Shown here one piece after another: positions 23,987 to 36,430 of a stretch of DNA of 64,000 nt (the stretch's first letter is position 1; each line of letters opens with the position of its first letter). The stretch comes from Chalara sp. BL73. Its lineage: Eukaryota; Ascomycota; Leotiomycetes; Helotiales. The notes beneath the pieces were generated by a model that saw only the letters and a list, made by a program, of their open reading frames with translations, did not search any database and was not told where the DNA came from. The position numbers and the translations under genes are program-made. Location: assembly GCA_918026815.1 (NCBI GenBank), contig CAKJVC010000062.1, forward strand, positions 1 through 64,000, read 5' to 3'.

Positions 23987-24885
23987 ATGTCATCATCCCT
24001 CATCACCCTTTACTGCAATTCCGATCCCAACAGCTCGAAAATAAAAATAGTTCTTGAGGAACTCGGTATACCTTACGAGGTGAGGATGATAGATATTACG
24101 GCAAATGAGCACAAGGAAGAGTATGATTTCTCCTGAATACACGCTTTTCAAGTCACGGTTCTAAAGTGTTAACTTTATGATTAATCAAGATGGTTTCTCA
24201 AATACAACCCCAATGGGCGCATCCCTGCCGTTACGGATGGTGACCAGTGCATATTTGAGAGTGGTGCGATCATGCTATATCTAGTAGAGAAATATGATAA
24301 AGACCGAAAACTAAGTTATTCTCTGAATGACCCAGAATATGGTCAAGAGTTGAGTTGGCTGATGTGGCAAATGGGTGGTCTAGGGCCAATGCAAGGTAGG
24401 TGCCTCATATTTGTTTATACGTCCTGTTGCTAGAGATTAATCCTTCACATCTTAGTCATGATCTGTTCATATTTCAAGAAAGCTAATTAATGCACTTATC
24501 ACGATTGGCAGGACAAGCTCACAATTTCGTGGCGTTCGCGCCCGTGCGTTCAGACTACGGAATAGAACGATACACTCAGGAGACAAAGCGACTGTACTCT
24601 GTTTTAGATAAACGCTTGCAGATGTCCCCTTTCGTGGCTGGCGAAAAATACACTATTGCCGACATCGCTAGCTTTACCTGGGTACGGATTGAGCCACGAA
24701 CAGTGGGCATTGATCTAATGGAATGGCCAGCAGTAAGAAAATGGCATGACATCATTCTTCGAAGAGATGCGGTTCAGAAAGCATTGGATCTTCCAGCCAC
24801 AGAAGCGGCGGATGAGCAGTTTGCACAAATGGTTGCTGGGTTGAAGCTGAAGATGGCAGCAAGGGAGAACACGGATAAGCAATGA
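23987..24885 (+). CDS. Glutathione S-transferase, Ure2-like
   Basis: Predicted 237-aa cytosolic GST from exons 23987-24120, 24190-24395 and 24512-24885. The N-terminal thioredoxin-fold domain starts SSLITLYCNSDPNSSKI and carries the glutathione-site pattern NPNGRIPAVTD and FESGAIMLYL. The all-alpha C-terminal domain has LGPMQGQAHNF, ETKRLYSVLDKRL and YTIADIA, typical of the fungal Ure2/GTT class. GSTs in NR-PKS clusters have been linked to isomerisation, conjugation or C-S bond formation, and also to self-protection; the sequence does not decide. The stop lies only 89 bp from the convergent PKS stop, so the two transcripts probably share a terminator zone. Confidence 0.93.
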
Positions 24886-24974
24886 ACTTCCCTTTCTCGA
24901 GCTTACAGTCTATGTACATCTTTCAGGCGAATGCTATATCCAAAAGGATAATCTAAGCTCATCCACCCACTGGC

Positions 24975-27900
24975 TTACCTGTTCAATTGGTTAGCCATCA
25001 ATAAATATAAAATATCGAGCGCACTCACGTATGGGTCCTTCATTATGTTGAAATGATTTCCTTTAACGCAGAAGACGTGAATATTTTCTTTCCCCAGTAG
25101 CATATCCCATCCACCGTTGCCAAAGGCAGCAGTGCGATCATCTAATAGCCATGTCATGACTTTCTGGTCCTTGTCCGAGGCGACAGGTCTTGTCACAGAG
25201 GTTTGGTTATCCACTCCATGCTTCGCAACATAATAAGTAGTGCGAGGTGAAAGAGATTTGTCGGGAAACGGTTTTGGAACATAGTTCTCGAGGCTCAGCA
25301 AGGTTTGAGTAACATGTAAAGAACCCATTGGCTTGGGCGCATCTTCATTCGCTTTCTGGACTCCCTGGTTTTTTCCAGTGAAGCGATCAATTGAATCGAG
25401 GAAGTCTAGAAGCTTAAGAGGCATCGGAGGGATGACTAGTGGACATGGCGAGTCGACGAGGTAAAGTCTATCGACAATTTGCCCGTCAACAGTCAGTTGC
25501 AATGCAGCCTCATATGCAATTATTCCACCGACGGAGTACCCTAAAAATGAGTAGGGACCATGAAGTTGTCGCCGCCGGACTTCAGCTACATACAAGCTAG
25601 CCATTTCTGGTATACTGACAGTAAAGTCTTCAGGTGCGTTCACAAATGCACTATTCAAACCAAAGACGGTAATATCCTGGCTGATGTTAGGCATTGATGC
25701 AAATGAAGAAGCCGTTCCAAATCCGCCAGGGAAGAGGAACAATATTCCCTTCGTTGTACTTTTCTTTCCCTGCAACATAACAGAAGTGGCTTGATGGCGA
25801 AAAGTAGTGGCTATTTGCTGCTCTGCGACTGAGAGTACTTGGTTAACACTTCCGGTGGGAGCTACACTCTGGGGTGAATGCCCGCTGGTGAATTCTGCGG
25901 ATGCAGAGAGTTTCCTTGAACTCTTGATGTCACTAGTTGCTTGGGAGCCGTTCTCGAGAAACCGAACAAACTCCCCGACTGTGTTGCACCTCTGAAATAT
26001 TGTTGATGATAGATCTAGGCCAAGGGATTCTCGAAGGCGACCGAGTATCATTAACGACATCAAGGAGTCAATTCCCATGTCAGAAAATCTGGCGTCTTTC
26101 TCAAATTTCTGCTTCGTAGCGCCTAACTGCTCACAAAGTATGTCAAGAACTGCGTTGACCAATGGCGGACCCTCAAAACTTTCAATCCTTGCTACTTCGG
26201 AACATCCATCGAGTATTTTGGCAGATGATGAGGTTGTAGTGTCCCACATCTCAAAAGATGAGTCCGAATCTAAGCTTGCTCTGTATAATGCAGCACCCTG
26301 GGTATTTCTAGTTAGAAGATTAGATTCCCTTGCCATTTTAGAGGTCGGAGCCAATAGAAATTTCAGAGCCTCTCGTTTCACGAACTGAAACCTGATGCCT
26401 ATAGATACCCCGATGATCTCTTCATTGTCCAGGACGTATAAATCGCCACTGTACGTGCTGCCCAAGCTTGGTTGCATTTTGACGTAGATGGTGTAGAATT
26501 TATTCGCTGACAATGAAGAAGCAAATTGCATCGTTTCCCATCCGTTAGAGATATAAACTGCCTTTTTCGTGTCAATAACCTCATTAGCATTCATAACAAA
26601 GCCCGACAGCTGCGTAAGGGTGTCAATCCAGTATGGGCTGCGGTAAAAGTTTCCCATACTCTCACCAGCCTTGAATGAGACTCGCGCAACGGCTTCAAAC
26701 TGTTCGCTATGAAGAAAAACCTCGTCCATTCCATGAAAATTCTCCGAATAATCTACAACAGTCGCGAAGATCTTATAAGCCATCTGTCGGTTTAACTTGT
26801 TGACGTTTTTCATACCCTTGATATGAGTGATGCGTGAAATTATCAAGTGCTTAGATCGCCGCCATTGTTTGAGAATCTCACCGGCATCTCTCAACAGAAC
26901 TGTGCATTCTGCATACAGTTTTGGTGTTGGGGCTCCGTTGCCTGTATCCGAGAAGTGAATACTGACCTTGCCGTCAGCCAGGGTAGCTGTAATCCTGATG
27001 TGCTGCTGTTCATGTCCGTCGGACAAGTCTAAGATCACGGGAGCTAGGATTTCCATATCTACAACATCCATGCTAAGATGAACAAAGTCTGGTATCGTCT
27101 GTTCATAAAGATACTTTGCGGCTGTAAAGGCCATGTCGGCGTATACAGACTTTTCGTGTCAGCTTTCGCTCAATAGGCACTGTAAGATAGGCTCCCTTAC
27201 TGATTGGCAAAGCCCAACACCATTAATAATGTGGCCCTTGATTACCTCGCGCAAGGCGCGATCGGTCAGGTTTGACTCAAATTCCGCCATCACTGTAGAT
27301 GAGTTCCTGCTCTCTCGAACAAGGCGCTGGATGGACGCCGTAGCAGGGCCTTTTTCTCTCGCAGCATCAGGTAACCTATGACCAGTATCCCCCTTATGTA
27401 GAGTCCAATCATTCTTATAATCTATCCAGTAGTTATGTTCGTCAAAAGCGTAAGCCGGAAAATCAAGTACTGAGCGTGTTGAATCAAGGTCTCGGTTATA
27501 CTCTATCCAGTCAATCTCCAATCCACGCTTGTAGAGAAGGCTCAGACTTGTAGAGATGACCGCCCACGAATCGTCGCCTCTTCGCATGGACGGAGCTGTA
27601 GAATGGTTCAGAATATTTCTGATCATTCCTGAGCAGATAGGGTGAGGTCCTAGCTCCAGAAACTGTAAATTCTCCCCATCCGCGATCAAGCTCAAGCTTT
27701 TCAAAGCTGTAAGGAAGTCTACGCGCTCCCTCAGGTGCCTGCATAGATACTCATCGTCTATTGTCTCTCCTATATGTATTTCTCTTTCAAGAAGGGGCGA
27801 AAGGAGAGGAATGGTTGCTGGTAAAAACTGGACCCTTTTTGCAAGACTTTTGTAAGGTTGTATGATTGGATCAAGCTGCGAAGAATGACATGCGTAAGGC

Positions 27901-30900
27901 ATATCGAGCCGGACGGATGAGATTCCCATGCTTGATGAGATGCTCGCTGCTAACATTATCCTTTTTACAGACCCACTGAGTACAACATCATTAGGACCAT
28001 TTATGCAAGCTATTTCTGTCTGCGTCTGGCACAACAAGTCATCTATACTTTTATAATTAGCTTTAAGTGCCAGCATGGCATGCGTACCTGGAGTGCAATG
28101 CTGCTCCATCATTTCCGCACGTCTACCAACCAACAAAATTGTATCGGCTGCTGTCATAACTCCACAGGCATAAAGCGCTGCATATTCCCCAAGGCTGTGA
28201 CCGATCAACCTATCTGGGACGACACCCCAAGCCCGATATAAGCGACAGAGAGCCATTTGAATACAAACTTGTCCAAGCTGTACTTGGACAGTGGAAAGTG
28301 ATTTCAGATCGACCGTAGTGTCTAACAGAGGAAGAAAGGATGCTAGACCTTCAGTCTGTGCCAGACTATTGAAATGTAGGATGTCTTTGCGGAATTGATG
28401 GGAAGTTGCAAACAGTTCCTTCCCCACTCCCGTATAAATACCACCTTGGCCAGTAAATGCAAAAACAATTTTAGGCTTTTCCATAATGGTAGCCTCTTCT
28501 ATGCTCATTAATGCTACTTGCAGATCATGGATATTCGAGACAGCCGCCATAAATCGGTAAGGATAGTGAGCTCGCCTGCCCGTGGTGGTGTAAGAGAGAT
28601 CTGCCAATGATGTTGCCAGATTATTCTCGAGATACATTCGCAATCGCTCTTTATTCATTCTCAATGAGTTTGGGGACTTTGCTGAGATTGCAATAAGATA
28701 AGTTGAGTTATGTAAAATGGAGTCGGGCATCGTTCTTCTCGGAGGCTCTTCCACCAACAAGGCTGAATTCCCTCCTGCGGCACCGAAATTGTTAATGAAA
28801 ATTAGCCTTGTGCGATCTTCAGAACTCTGAAATGATTTAATAACGCGTGGGATTTCAATTCGCCTCTTGTCTAGCTCAGGGAATTTCTGGTTGATTATTC
28901 CCTTAATGCCGATATGAGGTGGAATTTCCTGGTTTTGAAACATGAGAAGGGATTTTATCACCGCTGTGACACCCGCTCCTGCTTCGCTGTGGCCAATATT
29001 TGCTTTCAAAGATCCAACGTAGAGTGGGTTTTCTGACCTTCGACTTTTTACTGGTGCGAAAACATTACTAACCGAGCTCATCTCCGTGCTGTCGCCAATT
29101 TGTGTCCCTGTTCCATGCATTTCAATATAGTCAATGTCGAGAGGATCTACCCCTGCTTGTTTCAGAACGGTCTTGTATAGATACTCTTGAGTTGGGCCAT
29201 GTGGCTGAGTGATCGAGGACGCTAGAGAGGAATGGTTGGTGGCGGATCCAAGTATAACACCAAGTACGGGGTCATTATCGGCTAACGCATCCTCTAGGCG
29301 CTTCAAAATAATGGTCCCTACTGCATCTGCGCGGCAATAACCATCGGCAGTGTCATCAAAGGTCTTGCAAGGACCTACCTTTGACAAAAAGTGTCCTTGG
29401 CTAAGACCTGCATACATATCAGAGCCTGTAATGATGTTCATTCCACCTGCAATAGCAGTATCGCAATCTCCACTCCACAGAGAATTACAAGCAACTTGGA
29501 TTGCTGCTAAACTGGATGAGCACGCAGTGTCGATAATAAAGCTTGGACCAGAAAACTTGTAGTGGTAGTGAATTCGGCCCTATGTATTCAGTAAGTAGTA
29601 TACCTTTCAGTTGTCACGTTTACTTACCGGCCCGAAAGGTCGCAAACCGCCTGTAACATAAAATGCATCAATTTTTTGGGACGCATTGACTTCTCGATAA
29701 TCATCTAAAGTTTGACCGTAAAAAGTCCCGACTCTATGCAACATCGACGAAGGTGTCCTGTTTGGTACGAACCCAGCCATTTCGAGCGCTTCGTGAGCCG
29801 TTATCAATGCGAGCCGCTGCATGGGATCTGTTATTGAGGCTTCGTGGGGAGACATACGGAAGAACGAGGGATCAAAGAGACCTGGTTCGTCTATAAAACA
29901 GCCATATGGGGTAGAACTCGTATTATTCGTCTTCCCACTAGGATCAACATGGGTCGTAACATCGAAACGATCTTTAGGGATCTGTGGAGACGCACTTAGT
30001 ATGTTTGGGCGTTTCTATTGGGTGAGCACATACTTCCTTGTGGAGATCCAAACCTTTCGCAAGCACGTCCCACAGCTCCCGAGTATCTTTCGCACCTGGA
30101 AATCTTCCTGCCATCCCAACAATTGCGATCCTAGATCTCTGTGCAATTTTAAGGTCACCATTTCTAGATTCAGCGCTCACAATACTCTCTGCTGCAGTCT
30201 TTAATGATGCCTGAACTCTTCCCTGAGAGTGTAGTCTGCTAACCAGGCTCTTACCAAACCCTAAATGACCAATAACAATCACTTGAGCTTCCGAAGTTGC
30301 CATGCCATCTACTTCATGTAGAAGGATATCCCATCGTAGAGTATCTTTCAATATCTCATTAATAACGGCTCTGAGCAGAGTGATCATGTCAGGTGCTTCG
30401 ATTGGTTTTCCGGTCTTCGTTGAGAGCAAGGGTGAACGACTCTCATAGCGAGCAAGGATTTCTCTCACAGAGAAATCGTGGACCCCAATAATCCAATCAA
30501 TGTCCGCGGAGTGATGAAGATGTGGCGCATGATAAGGGCCAAACACAGGAATGGTAACATGAGAGCATCCGGTTTCTCGAAAATTGCTCGACCTGTGGAA
30601 CTTTCTCAGCATGGGTGGAGGACCTGAGATTGTGGTTGAAGTTGGAGTTACTGCGCTAATGTAAACTCGACATGCATTGGGTGGATCCTTCACTGCCGTC
30701 AGTTTCTTGAGATAGATGGCTGAGCAGTGTAGGTAAGCACACGAGACCTACCGTGTCTTCATGAAATGCAGCTAAGACATCCGCCTCAAGCCTTCCTTGT
30801 ATAACGTTCGACCAACTCTCACTGGCGCTAGCATCGCCTCCGAGACTGGTAGCAACCAAACTTGTATGGACGCCAATACGGAGAGCAATGCAGACAATTT

Positions 30901-31360
30901 GTAAGGCAAGCGGTATTAGATCTTTGGTATGAGATGCGTGTGCTGTAACTGCTGCTGCTGGGAGGAGGCCGGTACACAACCCTAATATGTGGTATTTTGA
31001 AAAGTCTACATCATTTCCAACGTCGTCCATATATCTATATTCTCAGGTTAACTAGAGCTCTAACAGTGCGAATAGTGTCACCAACCCAAAAAGCTCCACA
31101 AACTGGGATATGGCTGTCAGAATCGGTCTCAAAACAGGATCCTCGACCGGCCATTTTCCGAATGTTTCGAAAGGTTCTGGAGAGAGCAGTATACCTGGGA
31201 GTAAGTCTTGTTCAAGTCGAGGCAACAAATGGATCTGTTGACGAAGAGCAGTGTCGACTTGGCTTAAGAATTGCTGTACAACGTGCCGTTTTAAGAATTT
31301 AGGATTCCGGATTGCCTCAAACGTTTCACTTGATTGATCCCCAAAAATGAGGAAGTTCAT
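24975..31360 (-). CDS. Non-reducing polyketide synthase (SAT-KS-AT-PT-ACP-TE)
   Basis: Core enzyme of the cluster: builds an unreduced polyketide on the ACP and folds it into an aromatic. Six exons (31360-31086, 31034-30752, 30705-30034, 29981-29628, 29579-27201, 27149-24975) give 2045 aa in frame. The SAT domain has the nucleophile motif GLCTG. KS starts near residue 375 ([12 protein letters not shown]) with [10 protein letters not shown] (Cys near 547), HGTGT and [12 protein letters not shown] has FTGQG and [10 protein letters not shown] near 990. PT has the catalytic His in [11 protein letters not shown] near 1309 and the Asp region [16 protein letters not shown] single ACP has MGIDSLMSL near 1677. 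TE has GYSVGG near 1850, with VDSPCPL and a GNHF His. No KR, DH, ER or methyltransferase domain is present. Chain length and cyclisation mode cannot be read by eye. Two introns use weak signals (GTTGGT donor, AAG acceptor). Confidence 0.96.
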
Positions 31361-32148
31361 CTTGTCTGGCCACAACCAACGTTCTGTAGTATCAAGTGAT
31401 TGGACAAGGGGATAGCACACGCGATGTGCTGAAACTAGTGGCGGAGGTGCGAATCCTTGATTGATTGAACTGCAATGGTGTAATTCCTCTAGAATATGGC
31501 GAGATTTTTTCCTCGGGTAAAGCCGTACTTATACCACTCCTCCTGCCCTTCCTAGCTGCTTAAGCACGTCCTCTACCTATTTCATGTGACATCATGTAGT
31601 TGCAGGATAGAGAGTCTCATCAAACTAGGCAAACAAAATTTTCATTCTAGCTACGGAGCAATTGGAAATTTAGGTATATATTCCTTACTCATCCCGCTAA
31701 GTTTATAGACCTCAAGTCTTCAAAAGTATTTGGCGGCACCAATATTCCACGATGCCCTATGAAAAGTAGTATGTTGATTGCATGAGAGAAATCTTTGCAC
31801 TTCAAGATATATGTTCTAAATCACGGAGTGCTCGTGAAATACTTCAAACGAGACTGTTCTAGTCGGTGAGAGGATTTACCACGTCTTCAATGTGGCTGAA
31901 GGCGCTGGCTCTCGCAGCCATGGGAATGTTATAGGCTATGAATGAAGAAAATATTCTTAAATTTCTCTCTAAGCTCGATGCCAGCCTACCAAGACTCGCT
32001 ATCCCAATTTTGAAGAGGTTCAACTGTCTGAGACGCAATATCTGGTGGAGAGCATATATCACTATTGAATGACTACGCGTTTATTTATTTATTTATTTAT
32101 GCATTCCTGTAAGTATGTCGCCTCTCATATTTTGTTAGGTGTAATAAT
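31361..32148. other. PKS upstream region
   Basis: About 790 bp between the PKS start and the kynureninase stop on the same strand. It holds a (TTTA)5 microsatellite at 32080-32100 and a small open frame at 31859-32062 (minus) without family motifs. The PKS promoter must lie here. I saw no convincing TATA box or regulator site. Confidence 0.5.
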
Positions 32149-33769
32149 TCATATTGCAGACGCTGATAGAGCGCCGTGTAAACCCTCCACAAATTTCCAT
32201 ATATCCATGAAGGTGTTGTACATGGGAACAGGCGCGACTCTCATGATATTCTTCTTTTGTGCAACTACAATACCATTCTGTCTTAGCTTCGGTATCACGC
32301 TATCTAAAACTTGCTGCTCAAAGCGAAGGCTCAATTGAGCACCACGCTCAGACTCATTTGAGCTTGTCATCAGCTCAAAGAGGTGACATGTCGGCATTTG
32401 AAGCAAGAGATACTCAAGGTATCCTGTAAGGAGAGCTGATTTTTGCCGGAGAGCTGACATACTAGTTAGGTTGAAGACTTGGAGGGATGAGATCAATGCC
32501 ACTGTATCTAGGATGGAGGGATTAGAAACTTGATAGCCTGTTGCTCCAATGGCCGGCTCAAAAGCTTGTAAGATCTGGTCAGTAACTAGGCCGCAGTGAT
32601 CTAGGTCGCAAAATCATGAGTACTCACAGTTTTTCATCTCAAACCGATTTTGCACATCATTCCCCCACCACCCCGCAAGTCTTGGACGATACCCATCCAT
32701 CCCCATTGACTTGTCAACGTGTCCATATTTCTCGTGTACAAATATGCTACCAATAGCTCCAGGTCCAGCATTCATATATTTATAGTTGCACCATACAGCA
32801 AAATCGACATTCCAGTCATGGAGGTTGAGCTCAATGTTCCCCACGGCATGGGCCAGATCCCAACCAACTAGAATGCCTCTCGAGTGTGCGAATGTGGTAA
32901 TTCTTTCGATCTCCAGTACTTGTCCACTAAGGTACTGAACCCCAGACAAAATTACTAGAGCCACGGACGACGCATTCGCCTCGATAATTGAGAAAATATC
33001 TGACGTCGAGATGGATAATGTTCGATCACATCTCGGTTCAATGAAAACCATGTTTTCAGCAACATTAAATGCATGCCATTGGACCTGAGATTGTATAGCA
33101 TACTACTCCCTCGTGTTAGCAAACGAAAATTTCCAAGTAATCAACCGCAATTACGACCAATTACTCACATAATCACTTGAAAATGTCTCTCGTTCAACAA
33201 TGATCTTACTCCGTCCCACAGAAGGCTTATAGAAGCTAGCCATTAGAAGATGTAAATTGGTTGTCAGACTCCCCATCACTGCCACCTCCTGAGGATGTGC
33301 TCCTACAATCTTGGCCATAAGCTCTGCCGCAACTCGATCGGTTTCGCCCCAGTTTGGTAGTGGAGAATCTTTCATCTTCTTCCCCAAGCCATACATACCT
33401 TGCGTTGCCCATGTGCGCAAATATTCATTGATGAGTATGGGTGTCTGCAATGGCAGGAGCCCTATTTGGTTGCCACACAGGTATATTCCCGGGTCATGAT
33501 CCTGTGAGGTACCTGCACTCAATGTCAGCTCGAGTAAGTTTCAATATGAATACATTGCAGCGACATCCTTAGCTACCTGGAAGCGATAATGTGCTGCTAT
33601 TAAGCGATACTCTACTTGGTAATTGAAATTTCTCCCGTAAATAAGAGAGAGGATCATTTTCGTCTTGAAGTTGCGCGAACTCTCGCTCATTTGAGTATGA
33701 ACTTATTGAAACTTGGAAAAGCTCATTATTTGTGATCTCATCAGTGATCTCTTCAGAATGTATGGCCAT
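32149..33769 (-). CDS. Kynureninase (PLP-dependent)
   Basis: Cleaves kynurenine or 3-hydroxykynurenine to alanine plus anthranilate or 3-hydroxyanthranilate in the cytosol. Exons 33769-33577, 33512-33169, 33102-32628 and 32564-32149 give 475 aa, the usual length for fungal kynureninases. Family marks include IYLCGNQIGLLP, the PLP-phosphate region MGSLTTNLHLLM, DLAHAVGN with the PLP-contacting Asp near 261, and the Schiff-base lysine in CNYKYMNAGPG near 287, then ARLAGWWG and FEPAIGATGYQVSNPSI. All catalytic residues I can identify are present, so the enzyme looks functional. Its place between PKS and methyltransferase genes, in the same orientation, argues for a dedicated cluster copy that supplies anthranilate-type units. 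A resistance or housekeeping copy is the alternative. Confidence 0.94.
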
Positions 33770-34318
33770 CTCTGCGAAGTTAAGCCCAATTGGAAGCAGA
33801 CCACATTAATCTTCTCCTAAAAAGCTGGAACTGTGTCTCTGCAATGGCGACATGGAGGTTTATTAAAAACGCTTCGTTCTTATGAATGGAAAAACATGAT
33901 TGCGAGCTATGCCCACAAATGCTAAATACTTCTGTAGGACCTGAGGGATCACTCTAGTTTAAAAATTATCTCTAGGTGAGGACATTCTTCGACACCTGAG
34001 GTCATGCAAGTGACAAAGAGTAGAATATAAACATCGGAGCTCGAATCAATTGCTCCTCGTGGTAGCCATGAAACCCCCCACATATACTTCAAGGTAGACC
34101 AACATCAAAGAGGAGCATCAGTAGCGCTTTTGTGATACAGACCGTCGAAAGTTCTACATGATAAAGCCATGTATTGTAATACACAAAGATCCAAATCGAC
34201 TCGCCCATGGCTGAACTGTAGAAATATTTACATTCAATTAAGATTTTCAATATCCTCCGACCACTGATTACGCTATCTTTTTGCAAGGATTGTATAGATT
34301 TGCAATTAATTGGTTCGT
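33770..34318. other. Spacer between methyltransferase and kynureninase
   Basis: About 550 bp holding the kynureninase promoter and methyltransferase 3' region. A small minus-strand frame at 34089-34286 has no family motif and is treated as non-coding. Confidence 0.5.
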
Positions 34319-35416
34319 CTACATAGGACGCTGTGCGACCGTTACGTAGTGCAGCTGTTCGATAGCCACGCCAGCTGAAACCTCTTGCCGTACATCCTGA
34401 ACTCTCTGGCGAAGCTGTTGCCCAGTGCCAAGTATAGGATGAGATCCCATCTTGTCCAATACAGTATAGCTAAACTCTTCCCATCCTCCAATTGCTAGAT
34501 ATGTGGACATCGGGCGTAGTGCTGGAATGGGTTTAGGTCTAAATTGTTTCACGTTGACCATACCCAAAGCCTCACAACTGGTCGGCAGCTCCTCCAACCA
34601 ACTATGACCCCACTGAATTAGCGAAACCGAACAGTTTAGGTAGATGCTTGCGAACTTTATTTTAGTGGGATGGACATACTCGTGAGTGACCCCTAAAGTC
34701 GGTAACGCTGCTTTTCCAGTGTCATTAAAATCTGATGTTGCTATACTGGGAGTATCTGAGGTGACTGAAACGACTGATTGCTTCTGTATATTGACCTCTA
34801 CCCATTGAAGGTATCCACCAGGTTCTGTGCTACACGTCAGTATCCTCTACTGATGAAAATATGCTAGCTATGCCATACTCAAAAGGGAAATGAGGCTCTT
34901 TAATAGACCAAGGTGATCGCTATTCCTGATGGAGAGTGCAAAATATCTAATATTCACAACATCATATTTTCCTAAAAATTGATCTGGAATTGGCCCCAGG
35001 ATGTCCAGTGTATCAAGTGTCACATTAGCGGGTAGCCATTTCTTCGGCGGGAACTGGGCGTCACTTATGTCGAAGCCGTCAATTTGAACTGTTGAGGCTA
35101 GGCTTCTGGATAATGCGAGTGGCCATATGCTAGATATTGTTATGAACAAATTTCTACATTTCCAGGAGAATGTTCCAAGGTATTACCCGGTCCCGGTTGC
35201 TATGTCTGCAATTCTTGCATGAGCATCAAATAAAATGTCTGGATGCATCTGATATCCCAATGACAGCTGGTTCCAGAAATGTTGAAGGTTAAGCCTTGGT
35301 AAGAACAATCTCAGTATACGAGTCATAAAGAATAGCGAGGAGATTGAATACCGTGCGCTTGCGTGGCTACTTGTTTCTAGCCAATACTCGTTCTCGTCTG
35401 GCGGCATGCTTTTCAT
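34319..35416 (-). CDS. SAM-dependent methyltransferase
   Basis: Predicted 328-aa class I methyltransferase from exons 35416-35187, 35129-34879 and 34824-34319. SAM motif I is built across intron 1 as IADIATGTGIWPLAL. It is followed by IDGFDISDAQFPP, DVVNIRYF and the post-motif KPGGYLQWVE that spans intron 2. The N-terminal NEYWLETSSHASARY matches the LaeA/GliN-like group of fungal secondary-metabolite methyltransferases, whose substrates are O or N atoms of pathway intermediates. The region after KPGGYLQWVE is less typical, and another small intron there cannot be excluded. It is co-oriented with kynureninase and PKS, so a role in tailoring is likely. Confidence 0.88.
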
Positions 35417-35952
35417 AATTTCGCAGTAAATAAAAATAATTGAAGGCGTGTTGGCGCTTGTAATTCTTCTAATAGATCATTATTTGGGCTGACAAGGTAA
35501 CTATCGTTCGCATCCGCTGAAGCACCTCAAAAAGTAGATACCCGATATTATTATATCCTTCGTGAATGAATTGTGTCTCAAAGTGACCGCAATCCTAGAA
35601 ATATTGCGTTTGAGATCCTAAATTGTCGCCAAATTCCACAGACTAAGTAAAAGACCACCTTTCCCAAATTATAGACTTGAAGTCCTTTCGTACCTGACTA
35701 TCATGCCAGCGAAAGAGATGCATTTTATTATTTTAAGTAAGTTATCCTTTTCAGCGCTAACGCGATACAAGCCCATTTCTAGTTCGCGGAGGGTTTCGTT
35801 GATGCTAAATCAACCAAACATAGCCGAGCCAAGGCTAAAACTTCCCTTGTAAGACTAGGGTCTTCTCCTGCGAGTCTCGTACTTGTCCAACGACAACCGT
35901 CCAATGTCCTATACACAAAGTGGTGGAAATGGCCTCACAGCGTCTATTCCAA

Positions 35953-36183
35953 TCAATACACGCATGCCACATTCAACATTAGTGTCAGCTTTTGACACGG
36001 TTGCGTATTGTTCTGCGTGATGGGGATGAGCGGCTTTTCCATCCACACAATGTACATCAAGGGAAAATCATGGCCATCAGCAATTAATTCTTCGATGCGC
36101 GACCAACCTGGTTCGTTGCAACTCAGAGACTGATCAACGGTTTTAATGACACTCCACAGCTTAAAGAAGGTAGACGGTAGCAT
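35953..36183 (-). CDS. Small hypothetical protein (76 aa), doubtful
   Basis: An uninterrupted ATG frame with balanced composition (WSRIEELIADGHDFPLMYIV) between two cluster genes. No family recognised and no signal peptide. It may be a real small protein, an exon of an unrecognised gene or chance. It lies about 540 bp upstream of the methyltransferase on the same strand. Confidence 0.25.
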   Translation of the reverse strand: MLPSTFFKLWSVIKTVDQSLSCNEPGWSRIEELIADGHDFPLMYIVWMEKPLIPITQNNTQPCQKLTLMLNVACVY

Positions 36184-36348
36184 CTATAACAACTCAGGAA
36201 TAGAAGATTTCTGGCGGCCGCCGCGCCTACCTATAGGGAGTGACCGCTGAATACTGCTCACCAATCATCCTCTTCGCCTACTTCAGAACCACAGGTGAGC
36301 AATTCTTTTGACCTTGCTCCTCGGCATTATATATTTTTTTCTTGAATG

Positions 36349-36356
36349 ATATAAAC
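36349..36356 (+). promoter_or_regulatory. TATA-like box upstream of the prenyltransferase
   Basis: ATATAAAC lies 75-82 bp before the ATG at 36431, preceded by a second TATA-rich run near 36,327. The spacing suits a fungal core promoter. Confidence 0.35.
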
Positions 36357-36430
36357 CCAGGTCATTTGTCAGGCACTTCGTAAAGGGAAATCGAAAATCA
36401 ACTCTGCCGTATCTTATTCTTTCCTTCATA

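Larger units (their letters stand above)
35417..36430. other. Divergent intergenic region between methyltransferase and prenyltransferase
   Basis: About 1 kb that must hold promoters for both divergent genes. It contains one small ATG frame (35953-36183, minus, listed separately). TATA-like sequences precede the prenyltransferase. Confidence 0.5.

Noticed and set aside
31859..32062. Small minus-strand frame downstream of kynureninase
   Set aside because: No domain, no splice link to kynureninase, whose stop at 32149 follows a normal C-terminus.
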